Shown here in pieces: positions 29,073 through 37,922 of a DNA stretch of 48,736 nt. A model generated the notes under the pieces. It saw nothing but the letters and a program-made list of their open reading frames with translations, had not been told where the DNA came from and ran no database searches. Source of the stretch: Dysgonamonadaceae bacterium (lineage in GTDB: Bacteria; Bacteroidota; Bacteroidia; Bacteroidales; Azobacteroidaceae); assembly GCA_031267615.1 (NCBI GenBank), contig JAIRYM010000094.1, forward strand, positions 1 to 48,736, read 5' to 3'. Position numbers and translations under genes: made by a program. The first letter of the stretch is position 1. Each line of letters starts with the position of its first letter.

Positions 29073-30668
29073 ATGAAGAAAAAACTTTTTCTTGGTGACG
29101 AAGCCATTGCACAAGCCGCTATTGACGCGGGTTTATCTGGTGTTTATTCATATCCCGGCACCCCTTCTACAGAAATCACGGAATATATACAGAATGTTGT
29201 AAAAATTGGCAACTTGCCAATACAGGCAGTATGGTGCAGCAACGAAAAAACGGCGCTCGAAACCGCTCTCGGAATGTCATACGCAGGAAAACGTGCTATG
29301 TCGTGTATGAAACACGTGGGACTAAACGTTGCCGCAGACTGCTTTATGAACGCCGCAATGTCGGGCGTAGGAGGCGGACTGATTATAGTTACCGCAGACG
29401 ACCCTTCAATGCACTCTTCGCAAAACGAACAAGATAATCGCAATTATGGCAATTTTGCAATGCTTCCTGTATTTGAACCATCTAATCAGCAGGAAGCTTA
29501 CGATATGATTTACGATGGCTTTGAGTTGTCAGAACGCTGGGGATACCCTATTCTTTTTCGTATCACGACACGTATGGCTCATTCGCGTGCAGGAGTAGTA
29601 ACACGCGAACAGCGATTACAAAACAGTGTCAATGTTTCGCCGGATTCACGCAGCCGCTATATTTTGCTGCCCGCTGTCGCCCGCAAGAGATATAAAGCAC
29701 TTTTAGAAAAACAAACAGAATTTCTTGAAGCATCGGAAACATCAAAATACAACCAAATTTTCAAATCGTCAAATCATAAATTAGGAATTATAGCCTGCGG
29801 CATTGCTTTCAATTATCTACAGGAAAATTTTTCCAAAGGTTTTGAAAATTCTGTTTTAAAAATCAGTCAATATCCTCTGCCTAAAAAACATTTGCTCGAA
29901 TTGAAGTCGATGTGCGACGAACTACTTGTTCTTGAAGACGGGTATCCTGTTGTGGAAGAGCAACTTAAGGGCTATCTCGGTTTTGGATTGAAAATTCATG
30001 GACGGCTTGACGGCACTTTACAGCGCGACGGCGAACTGACGCCCGACAAAGTAAGAATTGCACTCGGTTTGCAGGTTTCAGAAACTCTGCCTGTACCTGA
30101 TGTAGTCGTTCAACGTCCTCCTGCCCTGTGTATGGGCTGTGGGCATCGCGACGTTTACGAAGCATTGAACGAGGTATTGAAAGAATATCCTGACTCTCGC
30201 GTGTTCAGCGACATTGGTTGCTACACGCTTGGCGCTTTGCCGCCTTTTCGTGCCATTGATTCCTGTATAGATATGGGTGCTTCGATAACTATGGCTCGCG
30301 GAGCATCAGAAGCTGGTATATATCCATCTGTTGCTGTTATCGGTGATTCCACATTTACTCATTCGGGAATGACAGGACTTTTGGATTGCGTCAATGCCAA
30401 CGCCAACGTGCTGATTATTATTTCCGACAATGAAACGACAGGTATGACAGGAGGACAGGATTCGGCAGGTACAGGACGGATTCATGCTATCTGTCAGGGT
30501 TTAGGTGTTGCGCCCGAACATTTATATGGCATCGTTCCTCTGAAAAAGAACTTTGAAGAAATGAAAACCTTAATCAAACAGGAAATTGAATATCAAGGTG
30601 TTTCGGTTATTGTGCCATGTCGCGAATGTATTCAGACGCACGCGAAGAAAGTTCGAAGTAACAGATGA
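29073..30668 (+). CDS. iorA: Indolepyruvate ferredoxin oxidoreductase, alpha subunit-like
   Basis: Thiamine-diphosphate enzyme that oxidatively decarboxylates aryl 2-oxoacids such as indolepyruvate to acyl-CoA with ferredoxin as acceptor. The 531 residues from the ATG at 29073 begin KKKLFLGDEAIAQAAIDAG. Then come the pyrimidine-domain text YSYPGTPSTEI and NEKTALETALG, a middle domain, and the TPP-binding domain with CMGCGHRDVYEAL and GDSTFTHSGMTGL...SDNETTGMTGG. The C-terminal 4Fe-4S ferredoxin-like domain of archaeal IorA is absent, as in many Bacteroidales forms. Upstream in-frame codons (28947-29072) cross the promoter and are rejected. The beta subunit gene, normally next, is not here. 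Confidence 0.85.
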   Translation: MKKKLFLGDEAIAQAAIDAGLSGVYSYPGTPSTEITEYIQNVVKIGNLPIQAVWCSNEKTALETALGMSYAGKRAMSCMKHVGLNVAADCFMNAAMSGVGGGLIIVTADDPSMHSSQNEQDNRNYGNFAMLPVFEPSNQQEAYDMIYDGFELSERWGYPILFRITTRMAHSRAGVVTREQRLQNSVNVSPDSRSRYILLPAVARKRYKALLEKQTEFLEASETSKYNQIFKSSNHKLGIIACGIAFNYLQENFSKGFENSVLKISQYPLPKKHLLELKSMCDELLVLEDGYPVVEEQLKGYLGFGLKIHGRLDGTLQRDGELTPDKVRIALGLQVSETLPVPDVVVQRPPALCMGCGHRDVYEALNEVLKEYPDSRVFSDIGCYTLGALPPFRAIDSCIDMGASITMARGASEAGIYPSVAVIGDSTFTHSGMTGLLDCVNANANVLIIISDNETTGMTGGQDSAGTGRIHAICQGLGVAPEHLYGIVPLKKNFEEMKTLIKQEIEYQGVSVIVPCRECIQTHAKKVRSNR

Positions 30669-30706
30669 AAATTATGTAACCGAAGAATACCGAACTCCCT
30701 GCTTAT

Positions 30707-31738
30707 TTAGGAAAGAAATCTTTTGGGAAATTGCATTGTTACGCAGTGTAAACTTCCGTGCTGACGAATAAGCGGTAAACAGTCGATACCGATTATTTCT
30801 CTATCAGTAAATGCTTTTTGTAACTGTTCACCAGCTATTTTATCTAAATTAGAATTATATGTCGGGTAAAGCACTGCACCATTGATAATCAAAAAATTGG
30901 CATAAGTTGCAGGCAAACGCTTACCTTCAAAATAAACAGGTTCAGCCATTGGCAGAGGCAATAGTCGATAGGGCTTGCCATAGGCGTTAGAAAACGATTG
31001 CAATTGTTTTCCCATTGCGGAAAGCGCCTTAAAATGTACATCTTTTTTGTCTGTACATTTGACATAAGCAATAGTTTCAGTATCGCAAAAACGCGCAAGC
31101 GTATCAATATGACTGTCTGTATCGTCGCCGACAAGGTATCCATGATCAAGCCACAAAACACGGTTTAATCCGAATACGGTTTTAAAAAATGCTTCTAAAT
31201 ATGTCTTATCTAGATTAACGTTGCGGTTTGGCGACAGCAGGCATTGTGAAGTAGTAAGCAACGTTCCCTGTCCATCTGATTCTATACTTCCGCCTTCAAG
31301 TATAAATTGCTGCATATTTTGATATTGAACTTCAGGTGAAAAAATATGGCAGTCAAACAGTCGTCGGGTAATCTGATTATCGTGATTTGCAGGGAATTTC
31401 AATCCCCATCCATTGAAAGCAAAATCTAACAATACTGGTGTTTTATCAATAAAGAGCGAAACAGGTGCATGGTCACGCGCCCAAGTATCGTTTGTCTGTA
31501 TTTCGCAAAAAACAATCTGCGAATAATCAACATCGCCGAGAGCGGCTTTCACTTCGTTGGCAGAACAACAGACAATCAGCAGTTTTTCAAAACGAACAAT
31601 GGTACGGGCAATTTTTGCAAAACACTGCATAGCTTCACCAAGATACGGTTTCCAGTCTGTGTCTTTATGTGGAAATGTAAGCATGATCGCGCTCTGTGGC
31701 GCCCATTCGGCAGGAAAAGAAATTTTTGGCAAAATCAT
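30707..31738 (-). CDS. aguA: Agmatine deiminase
   Basis: Hydrolyses agmatine to N-carbamoylputrescine and ammonia in putrescine synthesis (peptidylarginine-deiminase-like fold). The 343-residue length is typical. Family marks: FPAEWAPQSAIMLTFPH at the N-terminus, WARDHAPVS, EGGSIESDGQGTLLTT, DSHIDTLARF with the catalytic His/Asp, and the C-terminal catalytic cysteine Cys332 in SLHCVTMQ. It sits three bases after the remains of an adenylation gene at the end of the polysaccharide operon and is convergent with the iorA-like gene. It may belong to the operon or simply be read from it. No carbamoylputrescine amidase gene is next to it. Confidence 0.93.
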   Translation of the reverse strand: MILPKISFPAEWAPQSAIMLTFPHKDTDWKPYLGEAMQCFAKIARTIVRFEKLLIVCCSANEVKAALGDVDYSQIVFCEIQTNDTWARDHAPVSLFIDKTPVLLDFAFNGWGLKFPANHDNQITRRLFDCHIFSPEVQYQNMQQFILEGGSIESDGQGTLLTTSQCLLSPNRNVNLDKTYLEAFFKTVFGLNRVLWLDHGYLVGDDTDSHIDTLARFCDTETIAYVKCTDKKDVHFKALSAMGKQLQSFSNAYGKPYRLLPLPMAEPVYFEGKRLPATYANFLIINGAVLYPTYNSNLDKIAGEQLQKAFTDREIIGIDCLPLIRQHGSLHCVTMQFPKRFLS

Positions 31739-31741
31739 TAT

Positions 31742-32034
31742 TCAAATTTTCTTTTCTAATTTCAGTCTGTCTATTTTCCCATTTGCAGATAGCGGGAAAG
31801 AATCAAGTCGGCGATATTTGGTTGGCGTCATATATTTAGGAACAAACTGCAAGATACGTTTCCGAAATTCACTGAGATTGAGTTCGGTTTCCGCCTGATA
31901 AAACAGGACGATTTCCTTTGAGCCTGCCTTTGTAATTCGGCAAAAGTCAGCGAAGATTTTATATCATCGACAGCAGTTTTATTTGGAAAACATGCAACAG
32001 TTTTATCTAAATATTCGGTTATGTTTATTTGCAT
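31742..32034 (-). pseudogene. Adenylation (AMP-ligase) gene with internal deletion
   Basis: The first 40 or so codons (from ATG 32034) match the N-terminus of an acyl/amino-acid adenylating enzyme: INITEYLDKTVACFPNKTAV, SSLTFAELQRQAQR. From about 31915 another frame carries the extreme C-terminus of the same family: LSEFRKRILQFVPKYMTPTKY, then DSFPLSANGKIDR, the A10 motif with its catalytic lysine, ending at 31742. Roughly 400 central codons, including the ATP-binding core, are gone and the joint shifts frame. The gaps to its neighbours are one and three bases, so the gene was once a normal operon member and the deletion seems recent. Confidence 0.8.
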
Positions 32035-32035
32035 A

Positions 32036-32452
32036 TCAGCGTCCTTTATGTTTTAAAAACTCCTGATAATCGCGGATATAGTCTGATGCATCGTAGCGGT
32101 GTGAAGCAATGACGAGGCAGATTGCGCCTGATGAAAAATTACTCAAATCGCGCCATATACCCGAAACGATATGCAATCCATAATACGAACGATTAAGTGA
32201 AACAGTTTTACGGTTATGTCCGTCGTCAAGCGTAATATCGAAACTGCCGCTGACTGCTATAATCAGTTGCTGCAACTCTTTATGGGCATGCCCGCCGCGC
32301 ATTTCACCACCAGGAATGTCGTAGATATAATATACCCGATTTATGTCGAAAGGTAAATCGACAGAATTGTTGAGCGCGGTAATATTCCCTGCACGATTGT
32401 GTATTTTTGGCAATGTCAGTACATTGCAGTTATATATTGTCGAATCGATCAC
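32036..32452 (-). CDS. WxcM/FdtA-like sugar 3,4-ketoisomerase
   Basis: A 138-residue cupin of the WxcM-like family, whose characterised members (FdtA, QdtA) isomerise dTDP-4-keto-6-deoxyglucose to the 3-keto form on the way to amino sugars of surface polysaccharides. The core RVYYIYDIPGGEMRGGHAHKELQQ gives His55 and His57, equivalent to the catalytic pair of FdtA. The later IAVSGSFDITLDDG strand is also conserved. Translation starts at a GTG that overlaps the TGA of the preceding paralogue (GTGA), so the two are coupled. Confidence 0.85.
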   Translation of the reverse strand: MIDSTIYNCNVLTLPKIHNRAGNITALNNSVDLPFDINRVYYIYDIPGGEMRGGHAHKELQQLIIAVSGSFDITLDDGHNRKTVSLNRSYYGLHIVSGIWRDLSNFSSGAICLVIASHRYDASDYIRDYQEFLKHKGR

Positions 32453-32847
32453 TGTCGCTTAATTTTCAAAAAAGTTTCAAAATCATATATATAATCGGTT
32501 TCATCGTAAACGGTTGAAGCGATAACCATACAGACAGCATTGGTTGAAAAATTTTCCATACTTCGCCAATACATTTCGGGAACGAAAAGTCCGTTGAACG
32601 AGCGATTGAGATGGAAGTGACGCTCTCCTGTTCCATCGTTCAATACGACATCAATACTACCTGAAAGCGCTACAATAATTTCTTTCTGTCGGCAAAATGC
32701 GTGTCCGCCGCGTTTTTCACCGCCCGGCACATCATAAATCCAGTAAACTCGTTGAATATCAAAATCAAGACACTGTCCCTGTTCTATAAAAGACAGATTT
32801 CCGCGTTCATCTGGAATTTTCGGAATATCAATTATACATGCCTCCAT
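32449..32847 (-). CDS. WxcM/FdtA-like protein, second paralogue with altered active site
   Basis: A 132-residue cupin similar to the next gene, starting EACIIDIPKIPDERGNLSFIE. The core is YWIYDVPGGEKRGGHAFCRQKE. The first active-site histidine is kept (His49), but the second position is Phe51 in place of His. Characterised FdtA has histidines at both sites. It may be a ketoisomerase with different specificity, a non-catalytic partner of its neighbour, or a sugar-binding cupin. It starts 6 bases after the sugar transferase stop and overlaps its paralogue. Confidence 0.8.
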   Translation of the reverse strand: MEACIIDIPKIPDERGNLSFIEQGQCLDFDIQRVYWIYDVPGGEKRGGHAFCRQKEIIVALSGSIDVVLNDGTGERHFHLNRSFNGLFVPEMYWRSMENFSTNAVCMVIASTVYDETDYIYDFETFLKIKRQ

Positions 32848-32853
32848 AGATTT

Positions 32854-34170
32854 TTAGTTATTTACCCCTTCCGTACTTTCCTTCATAAACAGAATTTTTA
32901 CGGTCTGTATGATAATCAGAAAATCGCGCCAGATTGAATAATTGTTAATGTAAATCAAGTCATACCGTAGCTTGTTTTCTACAGTAGTATTATATTTTCC
33001 TTCCACTTGCGCCAAACCTGTCAAACCTGCTTTCATACGATGGCGGTAGTTGTATTCAGGAATTTCACGTTCAAACTGTTCTACGAAGAAAGGACGTTCA
33101 GGGCGCGGTCCAACTACGCTCATATCGCCTTTCAGTATATTGAACAGTTGTGGTATTTCGTCTAATCGTGCAGCACGCAATATTCGTCCTATTTTTGTAA
33201 TTCGTGGGTCGTCTTCGCCTGCAAGCACAGGTCCCGAATGTTTTTCAGCATCAGGAATCATTGTGCGAAATTTAAGTATTCTGAAAACTCTATTATTGCG
33301 CGTTACCCGTTCTTGTGAATAGAATACCGAACCGCCGTCTAATTTAACTAACAACACTATAATCAGTCCAAATGGCAGTAACACAACAGACGCCAATGAA
33401 GCCAGCAGAATATCAAAAAATCGTTTGACAAACAATTCTTCGGGTGAACTTTCCATTGATGCGATGAATAAAGTCGGTATGTCGTCGGTTTTATTTAATG
33501 TAGCAGACATCAGGCTGATGTCGTGATATTTCGGTATATAAAACACATTTTTTTGATATTTTACGCATAAAGAAACAGCCTTATCGCGCACTTCAGGTTT
33601 TATGTTGCAGCCGATAAACACTTCGTCTGCGGCATTGATGATAACTTCCATTTCTTCTATATTTTCCAACTCGTCGCCTTCATATTCTATCTTGTAAAAA
33701 TGGTTGAACTTCTTTGCTATCGAAGAAGAAAGGTTATCTGACGCTGTACTGAATATAGCTATTTTTTTAAACCCTGATATTTTGCATTCAAACCACCAGA
33801 CAAGCCCTCGCCAACTCATCAAAAAGATAAGATAAAACATTCCGCTTAAAAACAATACGCTTCGGGGATATGCAAGTGCGGCATCACGCACAACAAAACA
33901 AACGCCCATAATCCATATCGTAAAGATTATAGACAGCAGAAAAACAGAATACAATACTTCTGACAGTTCTTTTCGAGTAATATTATAGAGTCCGTAGCCA
34001 TACATTAATATCAGGTACATAACAACGATATATGGTGAAATAACTTTAAAAGCAGATATATTTCTCTGATATTCGGTTAGCACATCGAATCTTTTCAATA
34101 TAAAAAACGCAAACTGGATACTCAAGAATATTACAGACAAATCAACAATTATATAAAACAACCTCCTCAT
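32854..34170 (-). CDS. Polyprenyl-phosphate sugar phosphotransferase (WbaP/WcaJ type)
   Basis: Initiating enzyme that moves a sugar-1-phosphate from a nucleotide sugar to undecaprenyl phosphate on the inner membrane, the first step of exopolysaccharide or O-unit synthesis. The 438 residues from the ATG at 34170 have four N-terminal membrane helices, a soluble CoA-binding-like middle region, a fifth helix after FVKRFFDI, and the catalytic bacterial-transferase domain: SQERVTRNNRVFRILKFRTM, ARLDEIPQLFNILKGDMS, VGPRPERP, and MKAGLTGLAQVEGK. A GTG at 34236 would add 22 residues and cannot be excluded. It lies downstream of the OmpA gene and just before the WxcM pair. Confidence 0.93.
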   Translation of the reverse strand: MRRLFYIIVDLSVIFLSIQFAFFILKRFDVLTEYQRNISAFKVISPYIVVMYLILMYGYGLYNITRKELSEVLYSVFLLSIIFTIWIMGVCFVVRDAALAYPRSVLFLSGMFYLIFLMSWRGLVWWFECKISGFKKIAIFSTASDNLSSSIAKKFNHFYKIEYEGDELENIEEMEVIINAADEVFIGCNIKPEVRDKAVSLCVKYQKNVFYIPKYHDISLMSATLNKTDDIPTLFIASMESSPEELFVKRFFDILLASLASVVLLPFGLIIVLLVKLDGGSVFYSQERVTRNNRVFRILKFRTMIPDAEKHSGPVLAGEDDPRITKIGRILRAARLDEIPQLFNILKGDMSVVGPRPERPFFVEQFEREIPEYNYRHRMKAGLTGLAQVEGKYNTTVENKLRYDLIYINNYSIWRDFLIIIQTVKILFMKESTEGVNN

Positions 34171-34251
34171 AATCAAAACAAAAAGTTTATAGCCCGTTAC
34201 TGTATTAGATAAAGAGCTATAAACTTTGATGTGCACAATTTTTACTAAAAA

Positions 34252-35538
34252 TTATTTCTGTTCTACGGCAATTACCACGCGATTCCATTCATTTTGAGAG
34301 AATGGCTGTTCTTTATCGCCCTTAAAATCAAGAGTGAATCTGCTTGATGAGATACCTTTTGCTCTCAAGTGAGCGGCAACTTCGTCAGTACGACGCCCGC
34401 TCAACCCGTAGTTATATTTGGAATTACCTGTCTTAGCGTCGGCATAACCTACAAGTTTGATATTTGAATCCTTATGTTCGTTCAGGAAATCAGCAAGTTC
34501 AGCTATCTTATACTGTTCTGATTCCTCAATTTTATATGAATTTAATCCGAATCGTATATAAAGAGGCATCGGACTTTTGTCGTCAACTATGACAACCGGC
34601 TTTTCAACTGTACTGTTCTGCAATTTGTTGAGCAGGTCTTCGTGGCTATTGAGAATATTATCGTGTTCGTCGAGACGGCGACGGTTTTCATTCACTTTGT
34701 CATTTAGTCTGTCGATTTCGTTAAGTATAGATATGCCAATGTTAGAGTAGTGTTTGTTAAAGGTATAAGTAACTCCTACTGAAAGATTTGTGAATGCGTC
34801 GGAGAAAGCATCACCTTCATATCCATCAAATTCACGATTTGTCGCGTATGCTTTCGGTTCAATATACACAGACCAGTGTTTTGTCAGTCTGAAATCAATA
34901 TTTAATCCAAGTTTTGCAACAACATAGTTGAACCCCGGAGTTGTTACATCGTTATTGTAAGCTGTTACTAAACCGCCGCCGACAAAAGGAACTACTGTTA
35001 CTAATCTGTCGTCATAACGTCCATAAAACAGATTGGAAAAGTTCGCCAATAAGTCAAACGTTACGGAAGAATATTTGAAATCCTGCCAGAAACCACGTCG
35101 CTCGTTTCTGCCTTTAACAGGAGTCAGCGGTGCAGGAGCATCACTAAACGCACTCAAAACATAGTGGTCCATATCGCCTACTCCCATAGGATTGGGATAC
35201 CTTGGGGCATCGTCAGGACGAAGGTATCTACCTCCCATATAGGCATTTTGTTGAAAACCTCTAAGTCCACCATAGGTTCCTTGCAAACGCACTCCGAAAT
35301 CTTGGTTAAACCATTTACCGACAGAGAGTTCGCCGCCTAATTTGATGCGTTTTAAGGGATTCGCAAGTTTATCCTGCTCGCCATGCATTAAATTTGCGCT
35401 TAAGCCTGCTCCGACAAACCAGTTATTTTTTCTTGTCGAGCGGTTTACTGCTTCAGCTAAAGTTCCATCTTCCTGCGCAAACGAAGGAAGAGAGAATAAT
35501 GCCGACAGCAAAACTAATAATACTGACATTCTTTTCAT
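34252..35538 (-). CDS. OmpA-family outer membrane protein
   Basis: A 428-residue protein. The signal peptide covers about 1-21 (ends PSFAQ), then comes a beta-barrel-like region with aromatic strands (GGELSVGKWFNQDFGVRLQG, HWSVYIEPKAYA), a coiled-coil-like linker with Asn/Asp/Leu repeats (NEIDRLNDKVNENRRRLDEHD), and a C-terminal OmpA peptidoglycan-binding domain (about 315-425: LKLVGYADAKTGN-like text, LSGRRTDEVAAHLRAKGI). It would link the outer membrane to peptidoglycan. Its place between the tyrosine kinase and the sugar transferase is unusual for a general porin-like protein and suggests a structural part in polysaccharide export or anchoring. Confidence 0.9.
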   Translation of the reverse strand: MKRMSVLLVLLSALFSLPSFAQEDGTLAEAVNRSTRKNNWFVGAGLSANLMHGEQDKLANPLKRIKLGGELSVGKWFNQDFGVRLQGTYGGLRGFQQNAYMGGRYLRPDDAPRYPNPMGVGDMDHYVLSAFSDAPAPLTPVKGRNERRGFWQDFKYSSVTFDLLANFSNLFYGRYDDRLVTVVPFVGGGLVTAYNNDVTTPGFNYVVAKLGLNIDFRLTKHWSVYIEPKAYATNREFDGYEGDAFSDAFTNLSVGVTYTFNKHYSNIGISILNEIDRLNDKVNENRRRLDEHDNILNSHEDLLNKLQNSTVEKPVVIVDDKSPMPLYIRFGLNSYKIEESEQYKIAELADFLNEHKDSNIKLVGYADAKTGNSKYNYGLSGRRTDEVAAHLRAKGISSSRFTLDFKGDKEQPFSQNEWNRVVIAVEQK

Positions 35539-35568
35539 AATTATTCATTTTATTTGTTAATTTTATTT

Positions 35569-37914
35569 TCAACTTTTATTTTGACCATAGCCATATCCGT
35601 AATCATAACCGTAGCCGTAACCATTATTGTAATTCTTTTTGAAGGCGTTTAATACAATATGCAGTTTGTTCAGACGTTCATTACTATAAATATTGTTTAT
35701 CAAACTCAATGCTGTTTTCGGCGTTATATTGCTGCGAACAACAAAGAGTGAAATATCTGAAATCCGATTCAGCAGGAATGCGTCCGACACGCTACCGACA
35801 GGTGATGTGTCGATAATGATATAGTCATACATCTTGCGCAATTCAACGAATAATTCATCAAGGCGCGTATCTGCCAGCAGTTCATTCGGATTGGGCGGTA
35901 TAACACCCGACACTAACACATCAAGATTAGTATCGTTTACATTTTTATGAATCAGTTTATTCAAATCATATTCTTCGCCTGTTATATAGGAAATTACGCC
36001 GTTTCTTCTTGGCAAATCGAAATATGTATTTATTTTTGGGCGACGAACATCCAAGCCGACCAGCAACGTTTTGTATTTCAATGCAAACGTCATTCCGAGA
36101 TTTATCGACACAAATGTTTTTCCTTCACCTGATATTGTGGAAGTAACAAGTATTGATTTCATTTCGCCATTCATAACGAATTGCAAATTTGTTCGCAACA
36201 GACGGAAATGTTCTATACACGGACATGTTGCAGTCTCTGTAACGATGACAGGATCTTTCGTCTTCACATACGGCAGCGAAATAATCACAGGTATATCGGA
36301 AATACGCATCAGTTCATTTTCGTTCGACACTTTGAAATTAAACATATTGCGAATGCCAATTATCAGAAATGGAAAGAGAAAACCTGCAGCAAGATAAAAC
36401 ACATAAGTCATTGTCCTGTTTGGAGAGACTAGACCACCGGGCAGAGGCGACTCCAATACTTTGGCAACTGATGCGGAAACCGCCATTGTTAGTTCAAGTG
36501 CCTGTTTCTTTGCTGTGAAAGACTGTACCAGTTCAAGCGCCAGAACCTTAGGTCTGCTCAAATCCTCCAATTTTCTAAACCGGTCGGGAATTTGACTTAA
36601 TTTTTTATGGTAATATTCCCACACATCTTCTGTTGTATATTTATGAATTGTCAATTTTTCTTTTTCGGTTTTAATATTATCAACAATCTGCAATCTCAAA
36701 GTTGCGAGTCTATTGTTGATATTTTGAATAATAGGTACATCGTCAGTTGCATAAAGTTTCAGACGCTCGCGTTCGGTATAAGCGGTATTATATTTTCGCA
36801 CTAACGATGACAATTCTTCAAAATCGCCCATAGGAACTAATATCAAGCCTTCTTCATTGTCTTGCGTTGCTTTTTCTAAGTAAGAGAGCAGTGTAATGGC
36901 TGTTGTACTGTTAAGCACTTTGGTGTTATATTCGATATATTCTTGCCAAAAGCCTTTAAGTTCAGTTTCTATGTCAGCGATATCATTTACTTCCATAAAA
37001 TACTGTTCGTTATCCTGAGCTTCCACAAGTTTCTTTTCCAAATCGTCTAACTGCTCAATAATGAATTTAACCGCTGCGGTTATTGCCTCATTTTTTTCTT
37101 CAATAGATTGTCGGTTGTAAACTTCGACCACTTTATCAAGGAAAACTATGCCTCGTGATATATGTGTTTCATTGACGGAGAGAGTGAGAACGTTTGTTGT
37201 TTTCGACACTAATTGCACATCCATCAAGTTCATATAGCGAATTGTCGCCCATAAAGGAGGCTCAATGATAATCTCCAGCGGAAGATTTTTATTCAGAACA
37301 CTGCTTTCGTCTGGCATCAGAAGTATTTGTCCCATACGTGTTTCTATCGTTGCCGGCAGAGATGGAAAATTGCCCGCTATAGCCATTCCTCCTGCATATC
37401 CCGAAACATTAATTGTTTCATCTTCATTAACAGAAACTTTCATCGAAACAGCTGTGTTCAGCGAATTTATTACAGTTGAGTCGAGATATACTTTGACCGG
37501 TGAAGTGTTGTAATACTTGTTGCCATAGCCAAAAAGTTCTGTATCCTTAAATCGGCCTTTGACAATATATTTGACAAAAAGTTGCTGTTCTATTACAACT
37601 GATTGAATTAGATTTCGGGAACGTATAATTCTTATTTCATTATCAATTGCAGCATTGGTTACTTCTATCAAACCCATACTTTGATAAACTCCTATGTCGC
37701 TGCTGCTGGCTGCGCCTTTCCCTTTCTGTATAATGGTACTTGATACATTATAGACATTCACCGCATAACGCATTTTAGTATATGCAAATCCAAAGAACAG
37801 GATTATTGATAATAAAAATAATTTCCAATGTACAAGCAAAGTGACGAAAAACCAATTGAAATCTATTTCTTTTGGCTTATTTTTTTTATTATTTATACGC
37901 CTGTTTGCTTCCAT
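35569..37914 (-). CDS. wzc: Polysaccharide co-polymerase and tyrosine autokinase, Wzc-like
   Basis: A 781-residue inner-membrane protein that controls polymer length and export. The N-terminal Wzz region starts after a cytoplasmic NNKKNKPKEIDFNWFFVTLLVHW, with the first membrane helix at about 30-48. A long periplasmic coiled-coil region follows, then a second helix (about 508-528). The cytoplasmic BY-kinase domain has Walker A GEGKT at 596-600, Walker A' LLVGLDVRRP and Walker B DYIIID at 697-702. The tail alternates Gly and Tyr, with seven tyrosines between 762 and 776, the sites expected for autophosphorylation. It starts 8 bases after the Wza-like gene, the usual partner order. Confidence 0.93.
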   Translation of the reverse strand: MEANRRINNKKNKPKEIDFNWFFVTLLVHWKLFLLSIILFFGFAYTKMRYAVNVYNVSSTIIQKGKGAASSSDIGVYQSMGLIEVTNAAIDNEIRIIRSRNLIQSVVIEQQLFVKYIVKGRFKDTELFGYGNKYYNTSPVKVYLDSTVINSLNTAVSMKVSVNEDETINVSGYAGGMAIAGNFPSLPATIETRMGQILLMPDESSVLNKNLPLEIIIEPPLWATIRYMNLMDVQLVSKTTNVLTLSVNETHISRGIVFLDKVVEVYNRQSIEEKNEAITAAVKFIIEQLDDLEKKLVEAQDNEQYFMEVNDIADIETELKGFWQEYIEYNTKVLNSTTAITLLSYLEKATQDNEEGLILVPMGDFEELSSLVRKYNTAYTERERLKLYATDDVPIIQNINNRLATLRLQIVDNIKTEKEKLTIHKYTTEDVWEYYHKKLSQIPDRFRKLEDLSRPKVLALELVQSFTAKKQALELTMAVSASVAKVLESPLPGGLVSPNRTMTYVFYLAAGFLFPFLIIGIRNMFNFKVSNENELMRISDIPVIISLPYVKTKDPVIVTETATCPCIEHFRLLRTNLQFVMNGEMKSILVTSTISGEGKTFVSINLGMTFALKYKTLLVGLDVRRPKINTYFDLPRRNGVISYITGEEYDLNKLIHKNVNDTNLDVLVSGVIPPNPNELLADTRLDELFVELRKMYDYIIIDTSPVGSVSDAFLLNRISDISLFVVRSNITPKTALSLINNIYSNERLNKLHIVLNAFKKNYNNGYGYGYDYGYGYGQNKS

Positions 37915-37922
37915 AGCATAAG

